Assembly: GCA_947652115.1 (NCBI GenBank)
Contig: OX393574.1
Span: 12,255,900 to 12,319,899 of the forward strand
Source: Blastomussa wellsi
Taxonomy: Eukaryota; Cnidaria; Anthozoa; Scleractinia; Plerogyridae
Direction: 5' to 3'
Length of the DNA: 64,000 bases
Shown here: piece after piece, positions 33,823 to 43,910 of the stretch
Layout: every line of letters starts with the position of its first letter
Numbering within the stretch: position 1 is the stretch's first letter
Program-made: the position numbers and the translations under genes
The notes under the pieces: generated by a model
The model's database searches: none
What the model saw: only the letters and a program-made list of their open reading frames with translations
What the model was told of the DNA's origin: nothing

Positions 33823-33999
33823 CTTCGCATCGAGGCTGTGTGCCGGTCCATGATCCATCACTGTCGCACCGCCTAATGGTAGAACCAATCAGGTTGTAGC
33901 CTCGTTCACAGGCGAATTCGCATGCGTCGCCTGGCAACCGGGTGCATGATGCGTTTATTCTCATATTAGGAGCAAGTTGAAGGTTTTCACAAAGAATTC
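33823..33999 (-). CDS. Sushi/CCP exon L (gene 2)
   Basis: This 177-bp phase-1 exon (aaaag acceptor, gtgagc donor) is paralogous to exon B and has the same CTRLPGDACEFACERGYNL and CDSDGSWTGTQPRCEG blocks. Confidence 0.82.
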
Positions 34000-35228
34000 C
34001 TTTTAATAAATAGAAAGGAAAGAAAACGATTTACCACTACAAGAAGACTTAACTACTAATAATAAGGAATAAACAAATCACAAGCTAATGTTGAAGCGCC
34101 TGTAACTTTTGTTAAAATTCTAACAAATTTTACTGTTGTAGCAATTCATTGAACGTTGTTAATGAAACTATTTGGAGTATTAGAGTATGTGCAATAAACG
34201 AATGGCATTTATTATCTTAGCTCGGGCCTTAACTTTTAAAGGGAAGAAAATAAAACTGAATAACACTATTTTTGTTGTTTTTTCAAGAGACATCATAACA
34301 TTCCAACTTATGATATGTAAGTAGATGCGACATCCCGTATGTGTAGTAATTTGCATGTTTTTTTCATTCTCACAACAGCAATAGACCACGAGGTTGAAGT
34401 TTTTATTACGCTTAATGATTTTTAAAGAAAAGATCTGCGCCAGAGTTTCGTTAAAGTGACAAGTTCGAACAAACAGTCGACGAGGAGGCAACTGTCTATC
34501 GAAAGATTACACTTGGTGAATACACTTGGCCACAGTTAATGGCAACCGTGGAGAATTATATCAGTTGCAGTTAACGGAGAGGAAGAGACAGGTGAAGATT
34601 CCAGAATACCTAACAATAAGGTGGGAAAAATGGAAATTATTTACGTTTCTCCAACTTCCCTTTTTATACAAAGTACGTACTAATATCTTGTGCATATGAT
34701 AGATAGAATCAGAACTGATTAAGAGCAAAAGCATGGGACGATGAACTGATTTAAATGTTTAATGTTAATTTTTATAAGCTGTGCACGCGCAACTTCTTAA
34801 TGAAGGCAGCAACGTTTCGTTGCGACTTGCTAGAATTCAGCAGTGCCGCTCTTTCTTGTAACAAAATTATTATTACCTTAGGGTCTGTTTGTTTGGATAA
34901 AAGTAGTCACTGGTCACCACGGGCTTGAAACCTTTCAGCACCTCTCTTTACAAATAGCTTCGAACCGTTTATATGAGAATATCGAACTGGCTCGGGAGAC
35001 AGGGTGACCCTGAATGGAGAGTTTTTTCTTTGAACGTAGAGTGGCCCTGAAGAGCGAGACATCGTTTTTCTCTGTTTTTTCTACTTTGCTAATTCTTTGG
35101 TTCTCCTGCCAGGGACAATTATTCTCATATAAACACTCGTTAAAAGGCAGAGGCCGGGGAGAGGGTAACTTTTCTGCAAGGAGAAACTTTTCTTCGTAAA
35201 ACAAGGCCCATTAAATTTTCTAGTTTAC
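34000..35228. other. Intron, no gene seen
   Basis: No exon, RNA gene or mobile-element frame was recognised between exons L and M. Confidence 0.45.
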
Positions 35229-35423
35229 CTTCGCACGTGGGTATTGGGTTGTTCCACACTCCAGGATGTTGGTTGCCAGGGGCAACGCAAATAAGTGTTG
35301 ACGAGCCATTCAAACGATGACCAATCGTACAAGAAAAGTTACATTTTGAGCCATAATGATTCGAACAGCTGCTCATGCGCAGTGGACCTCCTGAAACTAC
35401 TGTCAGTGATGTGCAATTTATAA
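35229..35423 (-). CDS. Sushi/CCP exon M (gene 2)
   Basis: This 195-bp phase-1 exon (aacag acceptor, gtaaac donor) is of the same subtype as C, C', O and R: GGPLRMSSCSNHYGSKCNFSC...STLICVAPGNQHPGVW. Confidence 0.85.
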
Positions 35424-35565
35424 CTGTTGGTGAAAATAATTACGAGTTAATGGCCGGTACAGGTAAGGTGAGAATTATTAAGGTGTCTGCCCTTGTGCGC
35501 GAGATGTTTCCCGTGTGTTCTGTTTCGCAAACCATAACCACGTTTGGGCAAGGTTAACCAAGCAG

Positions 35566-35637
35566 GACCTGCGCAACAATATTCCAGCCGAATGTGAGCT
35601 TTAGTTCTAACTATGCTTTACAAATAACCCTTTTCGA
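35566..35637 (-). pseudogene. Remnant of the exon D paralogue in gene 2
   Basis: CAACAATATTC..GAATGTGAGCT and CTATGCTTTACAAATAA match the 3' part and flank of broken exon D (8070-8125). The match then stops just upstream of a foldback element at 35671. Confidence 0.55.
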
Positions 35638-35670
35638 AGTTCGTCAAGTTCATATATTATTGCATATTTA

Positions 35671-35671
35671 A

Positions 35672-35709
<38 letters not shown>

Positions 35710-35784
35710 GATAGCCAACGAGGCGTGTAGCGCCGAGTTGGCGATAACCATCTGATATCCATCAAGCGCGAGTGGAATAATTGT
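35671..35784. repeat. Foldback element with ACAATTATTCCA ends
   Basis: ACAATTATTCCATGAGCGCG...GGATATGAGATGGT pairs with ACCATCTGATATCC...CGCGAGTGGAATAATTGT. A half-copy is near 9045-9100. Confidence 0.6.
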
Positions 35785-35871
35785 TTTATTAAAAACGCCC
35801 CAAAAATATTGTACAAAAATTGCGAAAAATGTATTCTTTTACGCGTACACCTACCATATTTGTAGGTGAAT

Positions 35872-35946
35872 GGTATATGAGCTCATATACCATTGCCTCT
35901 AAACCAATCAGAACTCAGGAAATGCAATGTACCATAGCTAGTTTTT
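35872..35946. repeat. Dispersed repeat, inverted relative of 15592-15682
   Basis: Reverse complement of the 15.6-kb copy. The internal GAGCTCATATACC is conserved. Confidence 0.6.
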
Positions 35947-36569
35947 AATAATAGAATATAGCCCTGTATACTCGCCATGGAATCTTAGCGGGCTTTTTTT
36001 AATAGAACATGGGCAAGAACTAGTTCAGGTGACTACGGAGACGAAAATGTGGACGAACTATTGAGCAGCGAGTGCCACAAAAACGAACAAGAAGGCCTCC
36101 CGCGCGCGTAAATTCGGTGATTTTTGAGGGAGTTTAAATGCTTCATTCTAAACCAACTAGAAGATGGGTTTTCCAATGCCCTATACGAAAATAATGCCCT
36201 TTTGAGGTCTAGGAAAGCAACTGAATCACCCTCGCCTAACGGCTCGGGCATCCACTAGCAGCTTTTCTAGATGTCACGGCTACCCATCTTCTAGTAGGTA
36301 ATTATTTCGTAAATCCAAGTGAAGGGTAAATTAACTATATACGTTGCTTATCTCGTTTGGTAGCAAGTCATGACACGCTGTAAATTAAAGCCTATTATGA
36401 GCGGATCGAGGATTTTTCATAGGGGTGGGGGGTTGCACCACTAAGAAATGACGTAAGTGACGGGTGACGTCAGCTGAATATTCATTATGTTAGAAAGCCA
36501 CAGGTCATCTAAGTGGGGGTATTGCAAAGAAGTAGGAAGACAACGGCTAAAATTTGTACAGCGACGTAC

Positions 36570-36755
36570 TTTGGCAAGCAAATTCTTGTCCACTCCAAGT
36601 TCCATTGTGTTGACATCTTCTTACTTGAGAACCCGACCCTGCGTAACCGCTATTACACGAGAACTGGCAGACTGTATCATACTCCATTGTAGCATTCGCT
36701 GGGCATCCAAGTCTTGTCCCATTGGATGGTACAGGGAGTGACGGACACGTGATCG
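36570..36755 (-). CDS. Sushi/CCP exon N (gene 2)
   Basis: This 186-bp phase-1 exon (ttag acceptor, gtacgt donor) is the paralogue of exon E: ITCPSLPVPSNGTRLGC, DTVCQFSCNSGYAGSGS, CQHNGTWSGQEFACQ. Confidence 0.8.
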
Positions 36756-37045
36756 CTAAAGGCGTAAAAGAATAAAAATATTTGGAACACCACTGAAAGA
36801 ATTTGAAACATCATCGAATAACGACTTCTTGTTGTATGGTGCGTAGCTTTTCCTAACATGTCCACTATCGTTTTCAACCGTTTGTTCCCCATTTAATTCA
36901 CATTGCTAGTTTGGATTAATTATTGTTTCTGGGAAACCCCAACCACCCCACCCCTAGCCAATGTTTCTCAGTGATTTGGGTTATGGGTTGGGTGGGTGAG
37001 GGATTCCCAGAAACGATGCTTGATCTGTTAGTTTTACTAGCTTAC

Positions 37046-37240
37046 CTTCACATGTGGGTATTGTGTTGTTCCACAATCCAGGATGTTGGTTGCCAGGGGC
37101 AACGCACGTGACTGTCGATGAGCCATTCAAACGATAACCAATCGTACAAGAAAAGTTGCATTCTGCTCCAAAATGATTCCCACAACTGCTCATGCGCAGT
37201 GGACCTCCAGGAGTTACCGTAAGTGATGTGCAGTTTATAA
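37046..37240 (-). CDS. Sushi/CCP exon O (gene 2)
   Basis: This 195-bp phase-1 exon is of the C subtype (INCTSLTVTPGGPLRMSSC, AECNFSCTIGYRLNGSSTVTC, HPGLWNNTIPTCEG), with intact splice sites. Confidence 0.85.
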
Positions 37241-37554
37241 CTGATAAATTAAAATAATCTATCTTAGTATGTGAAACATGTATCTTTTTCTAACTTTATG
37301 AACTGGGTATAAAGTTTTGTTCATAATTGCAAAGCAAGTGAAAGAAATGAAGCTACTTCAATGTTTTGGGCTTTTGTTTAATTTTGTTACAAATATTTCT
37401 GCGTGAAGAATTGTTAAAGCATGCAAAGACGCAAACAGGTCAAAGTCTCGAGCCGGACTATGTGTACTTGGCTACATTATAATATGAAGTATTCATAAGC
37501 CAACAAGTTGAACTAGAAGGTGGATAACTAGACTAAAAGTTAAAACGAAACTAC

Positions 37555-37806
37555 CTGCCACTTCAACTGTGAAGCTACAAGTAACGTTATTTCCTGATTG
37601 GTCCCCTGCAGTGTAAGTAATGACGTATATTCCCTGACTGAATCTTTGAAGTGGTTGGTAGTTTGACTTCACTATAGGCGGAACTCCTGAGTTGTCAGTA
37701 GCGACTGGCTCGGTCCAGTTCACTTGGGCTGAAAATAGGCCGCGTTCTGCATACACTATCAACGGGCTTGCTGGACATGTGGCACCGAATGTTGGTGGAA
37801 GAATAT
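37555..37806 (-). CDS. HYR (hyalin repeat) exon (gene 2)
   Basis: This 252-bp phase-1 exon (tttcag acceptor, gtagtt donor) encodes one HYR domain, an Ig-like extracellular adhesion fold often found next to CCPs. Landmarks are GATCPASPLIVYAERG, VNWTEPVATDNSGVPP, FSQGIYVITYTAGDQSGNN and VTCSFTVEV. It is the only HYR in the window and sits between CCP exons, an order seen in SVEP1/polydom-like and other CCP-HYR mosaics. Confidence 0.88.
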
Positions 37807-37821
37807 CTGAAATATATATAT

Positions 37822-37840
37822 CTTAGTAGACGTTTTGTTG

Positions 37841-37890
<50 letters not shown>

Positions 37891-37944
37891 GTAGGGCGAG
37901 TCAAAATACAAATAACGAGTAAAAATACGAAGCGATACTACACA

Positions 37945-37976
<32 letters not shown>

Positions 37977-38100
37977 TACGCCAAATTGCTATGTCCGTGC
38001 GGGAGAATTTCTAACCGGTTCTCTGGAGTACAAATACCGCGTGATATTTGTACTCGTGTTGGGCGTTATTTGTACTCTACGAAGCACAGTTGGATAATAA
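37822..38100. repeat. Double foldback element in an intron
   Basis: Two adjacent inverted repeats are present: 37822-37961 (TAGACGTTTTGTTGTGTAGT with ACTACACAACAAAACGTCTA) and 37967-38100 (TTATTATCCAA with TTGGATAATAA, and an inner GAGTACAAATA with TATTTGTACTC). The element lies between exons P and Q. Confidence 0.7.
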
Positions 38101-38164
38101 AACAGAATATTGCTACTTCCATTATACAAACCAAATTCCAACTATAGTTTTGTGGGATAAATGC

Positions 38165-38347
38165 CTGTACAGTTGATAGGGTTTCCACTCCATTGTCCAG
38201 AGTGCAAGCAGGTTCTTGTTATATTTCCGTCGGTGCTACCATATCCATTTTGACATCCAAACACGCAGTTTGATTCATATGTGTTGCTACATGAAGCGTT
38301 GAGTAATGTGGCTTTTGGTGGGATGCCCACAGGCACACAAGTGATGG
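38165..38347 (-). CDS. Sushi/CCP exon Q with possible GC donor (gene 2)
   Basis: The acceptor tgtgaag is followed by ITCVPVGIPPKATLLNASC, SNCVFGCQNGYGSTDGNITRTC, GQWSGNPINCTG. Phase-1 ending at ACA G| would require the donor gcattt, i.e. a GC-AG intron. No GT lies close by in phase, and read-through stops after six codons. It is either a genuine GC donor, a mutated donor or a base error. The exon is of a more generic CCP type than its neighbours. Confidence 0.7.
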
Positions 38348-38705
38348 CTTCACAAAAAAAATAAATTGACATTTTATCGTAGTACGTTTTATATTTAAAA
38401 TATAGGAAATCATCAATATAGTGCGAACTCAGTAGCTCACCATACCACGAATGTGAGTGTGAAAAGATTAAAATAGTTAATTTAAAAAAAGCTTAAATTA
38501 ATTTTAACTCTATCACAGCTCTTTCATTATTAATTTATTTTAGGCAACGGTGGACACGCGATCAGAATAGTGGGAATTAAATATCACCTAGTGAGAGTAT
38601 ATCATGGCCATAACCTGTCCGCCCTCATTTAAATCCATTTGAGTCGTAAAATTGTGTTGGGTGAATTGGAATGAGACCATTAAGTTGTTACAATTTATAG
38701 TTTAC

Positions 38706-38900
38706 CTTCACATGTGGGTATTGTGTTGTTCCACACTCCAGGATGTTGGTTACCGGGGGCAACGCATGTGACTGTCGATGAGCCATTCAAACGATAACCA
38801 ATCGAACACGAAAAGTTACATTGGGCTCCATAATGATTAGCACAACTGCTCATGCGCAGTGGACTTCCTAGACTCACTGATGGCGACGTGCAGTTGATTC
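38706..38900 (-). CDS. Sushi/CCP exon R (gene 2)
   Basis: This 195-bp phase-1 exon of the C subtype (INCTSPSVSLGSPLRMSSC, GAQCNFSCSIGYRLNGSSTVTC, HPGVWNNTIPTCEG) has intact acceptor and donor. Confidence 0.85.
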
Positions 38901-39430
38901 CTGACGAAGTAAAATATGGACAAATGAACGTAGTGTTCTGAAATATGCAATGACCATCAATTCTTTTTAGACGTACTATTTCGTGTGTCTGGTAAAGTGC
39001 TTTGATCCATTTCAGTACAGTCCACGGCACCAAACGAACAGACTGTGACAGAATTCATTCTGTTACCCAAATGAATGAGAATATATGATATTGAAACATT
39101 TACAGGTGTTCTTGGGTGTTGCTGAGAAAAATTTATCTGTTCCTTTCTCCCAGCACATGATCCATATTTTGTTCCCAGCCAGCAATTAGAACAAACAACA
39201 AACCCGTGGAAATGACACCGAAATACGTTCTTCTCAACGAGACTCAAGCCCTCGTCGAGCAGTTTCTTCAGACCCTCTTCCGAGTTTCAATGTGCCAGTG
39301 CAAAAAATAGTATTTTCTTCAGTGAAAACTCCTGAAACATTTTCCCAGCCAGCAACATTTGCACTGAGGAACAGACTCGTTGGGTGCTCCTATACAGTAG
39401 CCGTAGTTAAAATTATTATAGGCTACCCAC

Positions 39431-39616
39431 TTTGGCAAGTGAAATTTTGTCCACTCCAAGTTCCATTGTGTTGACATCTCCTTAACTGAGAACCAGACCT
39501 TGTGTAGCCATTAATACACGAGAACTGGCAGACTGTGCCATTATAAACTGCTGCATTTTCCGGGCATCCAAATTTTGTTCCTTGTAACGGTGCAGGTAGC
39601 GCTGGACAACTGATTA
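39431..39616 (-). CDS. Sushi/CCP exon S (gene 2)
   Basis: This 186-bp phase-1 exon of the E subtype has a ttgcag acceptor and a gtgggt donor: ISCPALPAPLQGTKFGCPENAAVYNGTVCQFSC broken here into blocks ISCPALPAPLQG, TKFGCPENAAV, GTVCQFSC, then a Trp-Ser-Gly block before the last Cys. It is the first CCP after the propeller exons. Confidence 0.8.
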
Positions 39617-39869
39617 CTGCAACTAGGGTGAAGTAAAAAAATCATATATATTTGAGAATATAAAATAAGTTTATTAGATACAAAGTGAACGCAGCAAAGG
39701 ATCACCAACGGTATGGTTGCTAGTTTGATGTTGAATTCCACACAACTATATCCTGTTTTTTACGGTAGCCTCGCAGCTCCCATAACCTCTAAATTTCAGT
39801 GGCAGGAATAGTGTTGCAGCCTTATTGTTTCGGCTAGGGTCCATTGTTTGTGTTGTTTGTTCTTTTGTC

Positions 39870-41073
39870 TCACCTGAAGGGTGGTTCCCAATCAGGTGAG
39901 ACCTTGTGAGCTGCGAGGTGACCCTTTTTTACATCTTCACCCACTCCTCCGTCCGTTGTGACGATACTCCTCCCTAAATACGTAAAGCTGTGAACGTCCT
40001 CTAGTTCCACATATTTCAGCTTGATCTTCTCCTGCTGTTTACTGTCAGCTCTCATCACTTTCTTTTTATCTCATCTCTTTTCGTTGCTAACAGGGGAATC
40101 CTTGTCTACAATTGTTTACATTAGTATAAGCGATTGAGTTTCTGATGGAGCTACAAAAAAAATCAGTTCTGAATATTGAAGTTCATAGCACAATTAACTC
40201 TGCCAATGAATTTCAGCTCGATATATTGAATTATTTTTGTCTGACGCGGGTTTAAAAACTCAAAATTTTACAAAGAATGTATGAGCTCATTAGCGCTTTT
40301 GCCACCCATAAATTTTGGAGTTTTTGAAAGACAATTTCTCCTTGAATATTACACGCAAAGGGCTAAAAATTTCACCATATAATAAATTTCACTAGCTCTT
40401 TAACTGTTTGGAGTCCATTCATATCTAACATGTTGCCTTCTGTACGCCAAGCCGTATGCTAATGAGAAAAAAGGTAAACAATGACGTCAGCATGAATCCC
40501 CCTATCTTGAGTCCAGTTTTGTCTGTAACCAGTGCCAGATGGTTGGTCTGGGTTTACATATGTTGCAGTGTCATCTGCACAGTGCAGGTCATGGAGTTGA
40601 GTTGTTTTACCGTGGCGCTCTACCTTTCTCATAATCCACTCAACGACTAATATGAAGGTCACTGGTGACAGCAAGCAGCCTTGACGGACCCCGTGTTCAT
40701 CTCAAATGACCCTGACAGTTTCCAATTGTGAATGACTTGACAGAATGAGGCTTCATATAGATTCTGGATCAACCTCCATAGTGAACCATGAGTTGCCAAT
40801 TGACGTTCCTGTCAACGCTGTCGAAAGCTTTTCGAAGTCGATAAAGTTCATTAATAGCGGAGTTTGCCTTTCGTTAGATTATTCGATGATTATATGTTTC
40901 AGCCTCTCAAGGATAATGCGACAGGAAACCTTGCTGGGAATTGAGAGGAGCATGTTTCCCCTCCAGTTCTTGCAGAACACATGCAAGATCCCTTTTTTCT
41001 GAGCAGCTTGACAAGGTAGCCAATCTTCCATTCCGATGGAACCTTCTCCAGTCACAAAGGGAACATTAACCAA
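39870..41073 (-). mobile_element. Dead LINE reverse-transcriptase remnant
   Basis: Minus-strand pieces in non-LTR retrotransposon order are visible across several frames: a fingers region (NWRGNMLLSIPSKVSCRIILERLK, 41073-40879, shown here as NWRGNMLLSIPSK), palm pieces (LLSP/MLSPVTFILVVEW and LHCADDTATY, a decayed FADD box, 40674-40459), and a thumb-side FTYLGRSIVTTDGG (40058-39870). Frameshifts separate all parts. It lies in the intron between the propeller and sushi exons of gene 2. Confidence 0.75.
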
Positions 41074-41311
41074 TCAAAGCTGACAAAAGCAAATATGTGT
41101 ACCAAGCGTGAAGCGCGAAAAGGACGTGCCTACCAAATTGCGATTGATTTGATTCTACTTTTGACGAGTTGGGAAAGTGGCGCGAGATTTTTTGAATAAA
41201 TCGCTAAGCATAGTAGTACTAGAATGCAAAACTAAAGTAAACGGGAATTCACTCTAGGAAGAGTGAAATCACTCTACCTGAATATGTTGTTTGAGCTGAG
41301 CTATAACTAAC

Positions 41312-41709
41312 CTGGGAGCTGCCAGGAGCTATCATACGGCACGAGTGCCATTAGTTTGTCGATGCCCCTGAAGAAAAAATTTCCTATAACTGCACCACTG
41401 GACGCATTCAGCTTAAAAACGCCTTTCGTATTCCATTCCGAGACGTACAAATATGGAGAGAGGAACGTCACTCCAAAAAAGTGGTCACCACTTTGCTCAT
41501 AAAGGAGCGTCCTGTTGTTGCCATGGTAATCTATAGATTCTACCCTGTTCATTCCCGCATCCACCCAGAACACAAGTCTGTTTTGTCTATCGATGGTAAT
41601 GCCGTTAGGCCATTGAAGATATGATGTCGCCAAGGTGACGCGCTGTGTTCCTTCCAAAGTTGACCTCTCGATTTTTGGAATGCTTCCCCAGTCCGTCCAG
41701 AACATGAAG
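41312..41709 (-). CDS. YWTD beta-propeller exon 2 (gene 2)
   Basis: This 398-bp exon (gaacag acceptor, gttagt donor) encodes LDL-receptor class B repeats: MFWTDWGSIPKIERSTLEG, WPNGITIDRQNRLVFWVDAG, RVESIDYHGNNRTLLYEQ and a final FGVTFLSPYLYVSEW. Combined with the exon at 43029 it supplies most blades of a six-bladed propeller. Class B propellers in LRP-like receptors bind ligands, but no class A or EGF module is visible nearby. Confidence 0.85.
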
Positions 41710-42705
41710 CTGTTCATGAAAAAAATAAGTTTTAAAATGCTAGCAATTTTTCTTTTTGTTTTTGCTGAAGGTGAGACCCGGGGGCAGTTGTATAAATTAT
41801 AGCTCGGGAGAAAAGATCTGAACGACGAACTACTTGGTCGTCTCTCTGATGTTTTCCGGGTTTACGTCGTTTCGTCTCGTTTTGTCGAGTTTAGGTAACG
41901 TTTCTCGAGAAAAACTTGATGTTTCGGAAGAGACTCAATTTGTACAAGGAAAATGTGCTTCTACTAGAGAAAATGTTTTTAAGGTGTTCTGCAATGCACT
42001 TCCTTGGCGATTGGCAACATAGCGTGGAAGTTGATTTCCCTTTCGTAAACGGTCCATTGCCCGATTTCATACGGAGGGACTGGTAACGAAATCCGTATAT
42101 TATGGAATTATTCTACCAAGACCCACATAGTGAGAAAACGCACACCGAGCAAGTTTGGTGTTAATCAGGCCAATATTGAAGGAGATATAGCCATTCAAAA
42201 ACTTGAAAATTTACTAAGAAATGTATGGATTGCCGGACACTTTGTCCGGACTCCATATATTTCTTAGTAAATTTTGGAGTTTTTGGTTGGTTGTATCTCG
42301 TTCAATATTAGACCGATAAGCACCAAACTTGAGGATCTTGTAAAGCTCGGTGTACTCTTTCTGAGTAGATGGGTCTTGTTTTGAATTATCCCATAATATA
42401 TGGACTCGGGCCCAGTCCCCCCGGTATGAAATCAGGCAATGCCATTTTTAACGGTCGATGCCATAATTGGTAACCAAGCTTTTCGGAATGGACGATGCTT
42501 TTTCTGCTCTAGTGTAGGCCTGGACTAGATCGAAACTGGGTATAATTTGATGATAGACTAATAAACACTCTCCAACTGTAAAATCGTTCACTTTCACACT
42601 GGTTTGCTTGCGGTTAGCTTTTATTTGTTGGCTAGGACAATACTGAACGTAAAATAGAATACGAAAGTCATATTTTATAATTAAATTTTGAGGGGATTTG
42701 GCGGA

Positions 42706-42780
42706 TCAACCTGTTAGCGTAGTGGTGAGATAGGGATTTTGGCACACCAGAAGTTCCGGGTTCGATTCTGGTTGTTAACT
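42706..42780 (+). repeat. tRNA-like sequence (SINE head or tRNA pseudogene)
   Basis: A box A-like TAGCGTAGTGG (42715-42725) and an excellent box B GGTTCGATTCTGG (42759-42771) are spaced as in a tRNA. The acceptor stem does not pair convincingly and no clean anticodon arm was found, so a functional tRNA is unlikely. Confidence 0.5.
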
Positions 42781-43028
42781 TACAATTTTTCTTTGTTGTG
42801 TGTGAAAAAAAAAATTGACGACAGCTAAAGTGTTGCTAAAATAACATGAACCGTTTACGAAACGGAAACGTGCAGCGGAGCCGAATGTCCAGATGTGCGA
42901 GTTTCATAACGCGTCACGCGATTACGTACATTATTCAAGCATAAAAATAAATGAAGGTGTGGGCCGAGAAATAAGTTAGCGCTCAACGACTATATTTTTA
43001 TCTATTTTACCACTTTCATTTAGCTTAC

Positions 43029-43429
43029 CGTTGTTCCGGATCGAGAACAATTCCTCTTGGCTCATCAAGACTTGTAGAAACTATAATACGTGTATTATTG
43101 CCCTCAAAGTCTGATACAGATATGATATCATTTGTTGTATCAGTCCAGTACAGTTGCAATGATTTCCATTCCACAGCAAGTCCGTCACAAACTCCGGCAT
43201 TGTTGTTAATTATTGTAATATTTGTTCCATCGATACATGCACGTTTGATTTTTTTCTCTGTGACGTCACTCCAGAACACGAAGCCAAGACTGAAATGCAC
43301 ATCAAGCGCCACGGCTCGTGTTACGCTCGAAATGAGCGGACGGCTTGTGACATTGTCAAAGTCTAATGCTACAATTTCTGTCGTGGCTGAAACTAAAAGG
43401 CACGGAGAGTTGCACTTGGAGGGTAAAAC
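43029..43429 (-). CDS. YWTD beta-propeller exon 1 (gene 2)
   Basis: This 401-bp exon (ccatag acceptor, gtaagc donor) starts with a short Cys pair (KCNSPCLLV) and then LDL-receptor class B blades: AVALDVHFSLGFVFWSDV, KIKRACIDGTN, GLAVEWKSLQLYWTDTTND, DEPRGIVLDPEQR. It continues into the exon at 41312. Confidence 0.87.
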
Positions 43430-43509
43430 TATGGGGAAGAAAAGAAAAACATCCATTATATTTTACTTTTTGTACTGTAGTTGGAATTTTAAAGTTTCAC
43501 ACATCGATC

Positions 43510-43910
43510 TGGTGGATCTCCTCAGTCCTGAACACTGTGGATAGGGTATATAATTCAATCACGTCTGTCCTAAACAGAGTATGGATATTAATGAGTCGTC
43601 CTAGGCAGGGTATGTCTTCAAGACTTTCGTCGAGTTTTAAGCATATCCGAAATTAGAAACGTTCATCAGAATTTACGGTCATCATGATCAGTCAACATCA
43701 GATCATTTTCAGGACTAGCCTCTTACTAACCGAGCGCGAGCGCCGTTCTGTGGAATATTGGCCCGAGGTCGTGGCAGTACGGACCGAACGCAGCGAGGTC
43801 CGTACAAAAACAACCGAGCTCGAGGGCCAATATTCTCCAGTACGGCTCGAGCAAGCTAGATTAGTAAGTAGTTTATTATATGGCACTCAAGTCCAGCATG
43901 CTCTTTAAAA
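43510..43910. repeat. Dispersed repeat: empty-site relative of the 25.4-kb insertion
   Basis: 43740-43890 (ACGGACCGAACGCAGCGAGGTCC ... AGTACGGCTCGAGCAAGCTAG ... GTAGTTTATTATATGGCACTC) matches the DNA on both sides of the transposon at 25448-27558 as one uninterrupted sequence. 43515-43720 is related to 22430-22615. Confidence 0.7.

Noticed and set aside
42706..42780. Functional tRNA gene
   Set aside because: Box A and B are present, but the acceptor and anticodon stems do not close.
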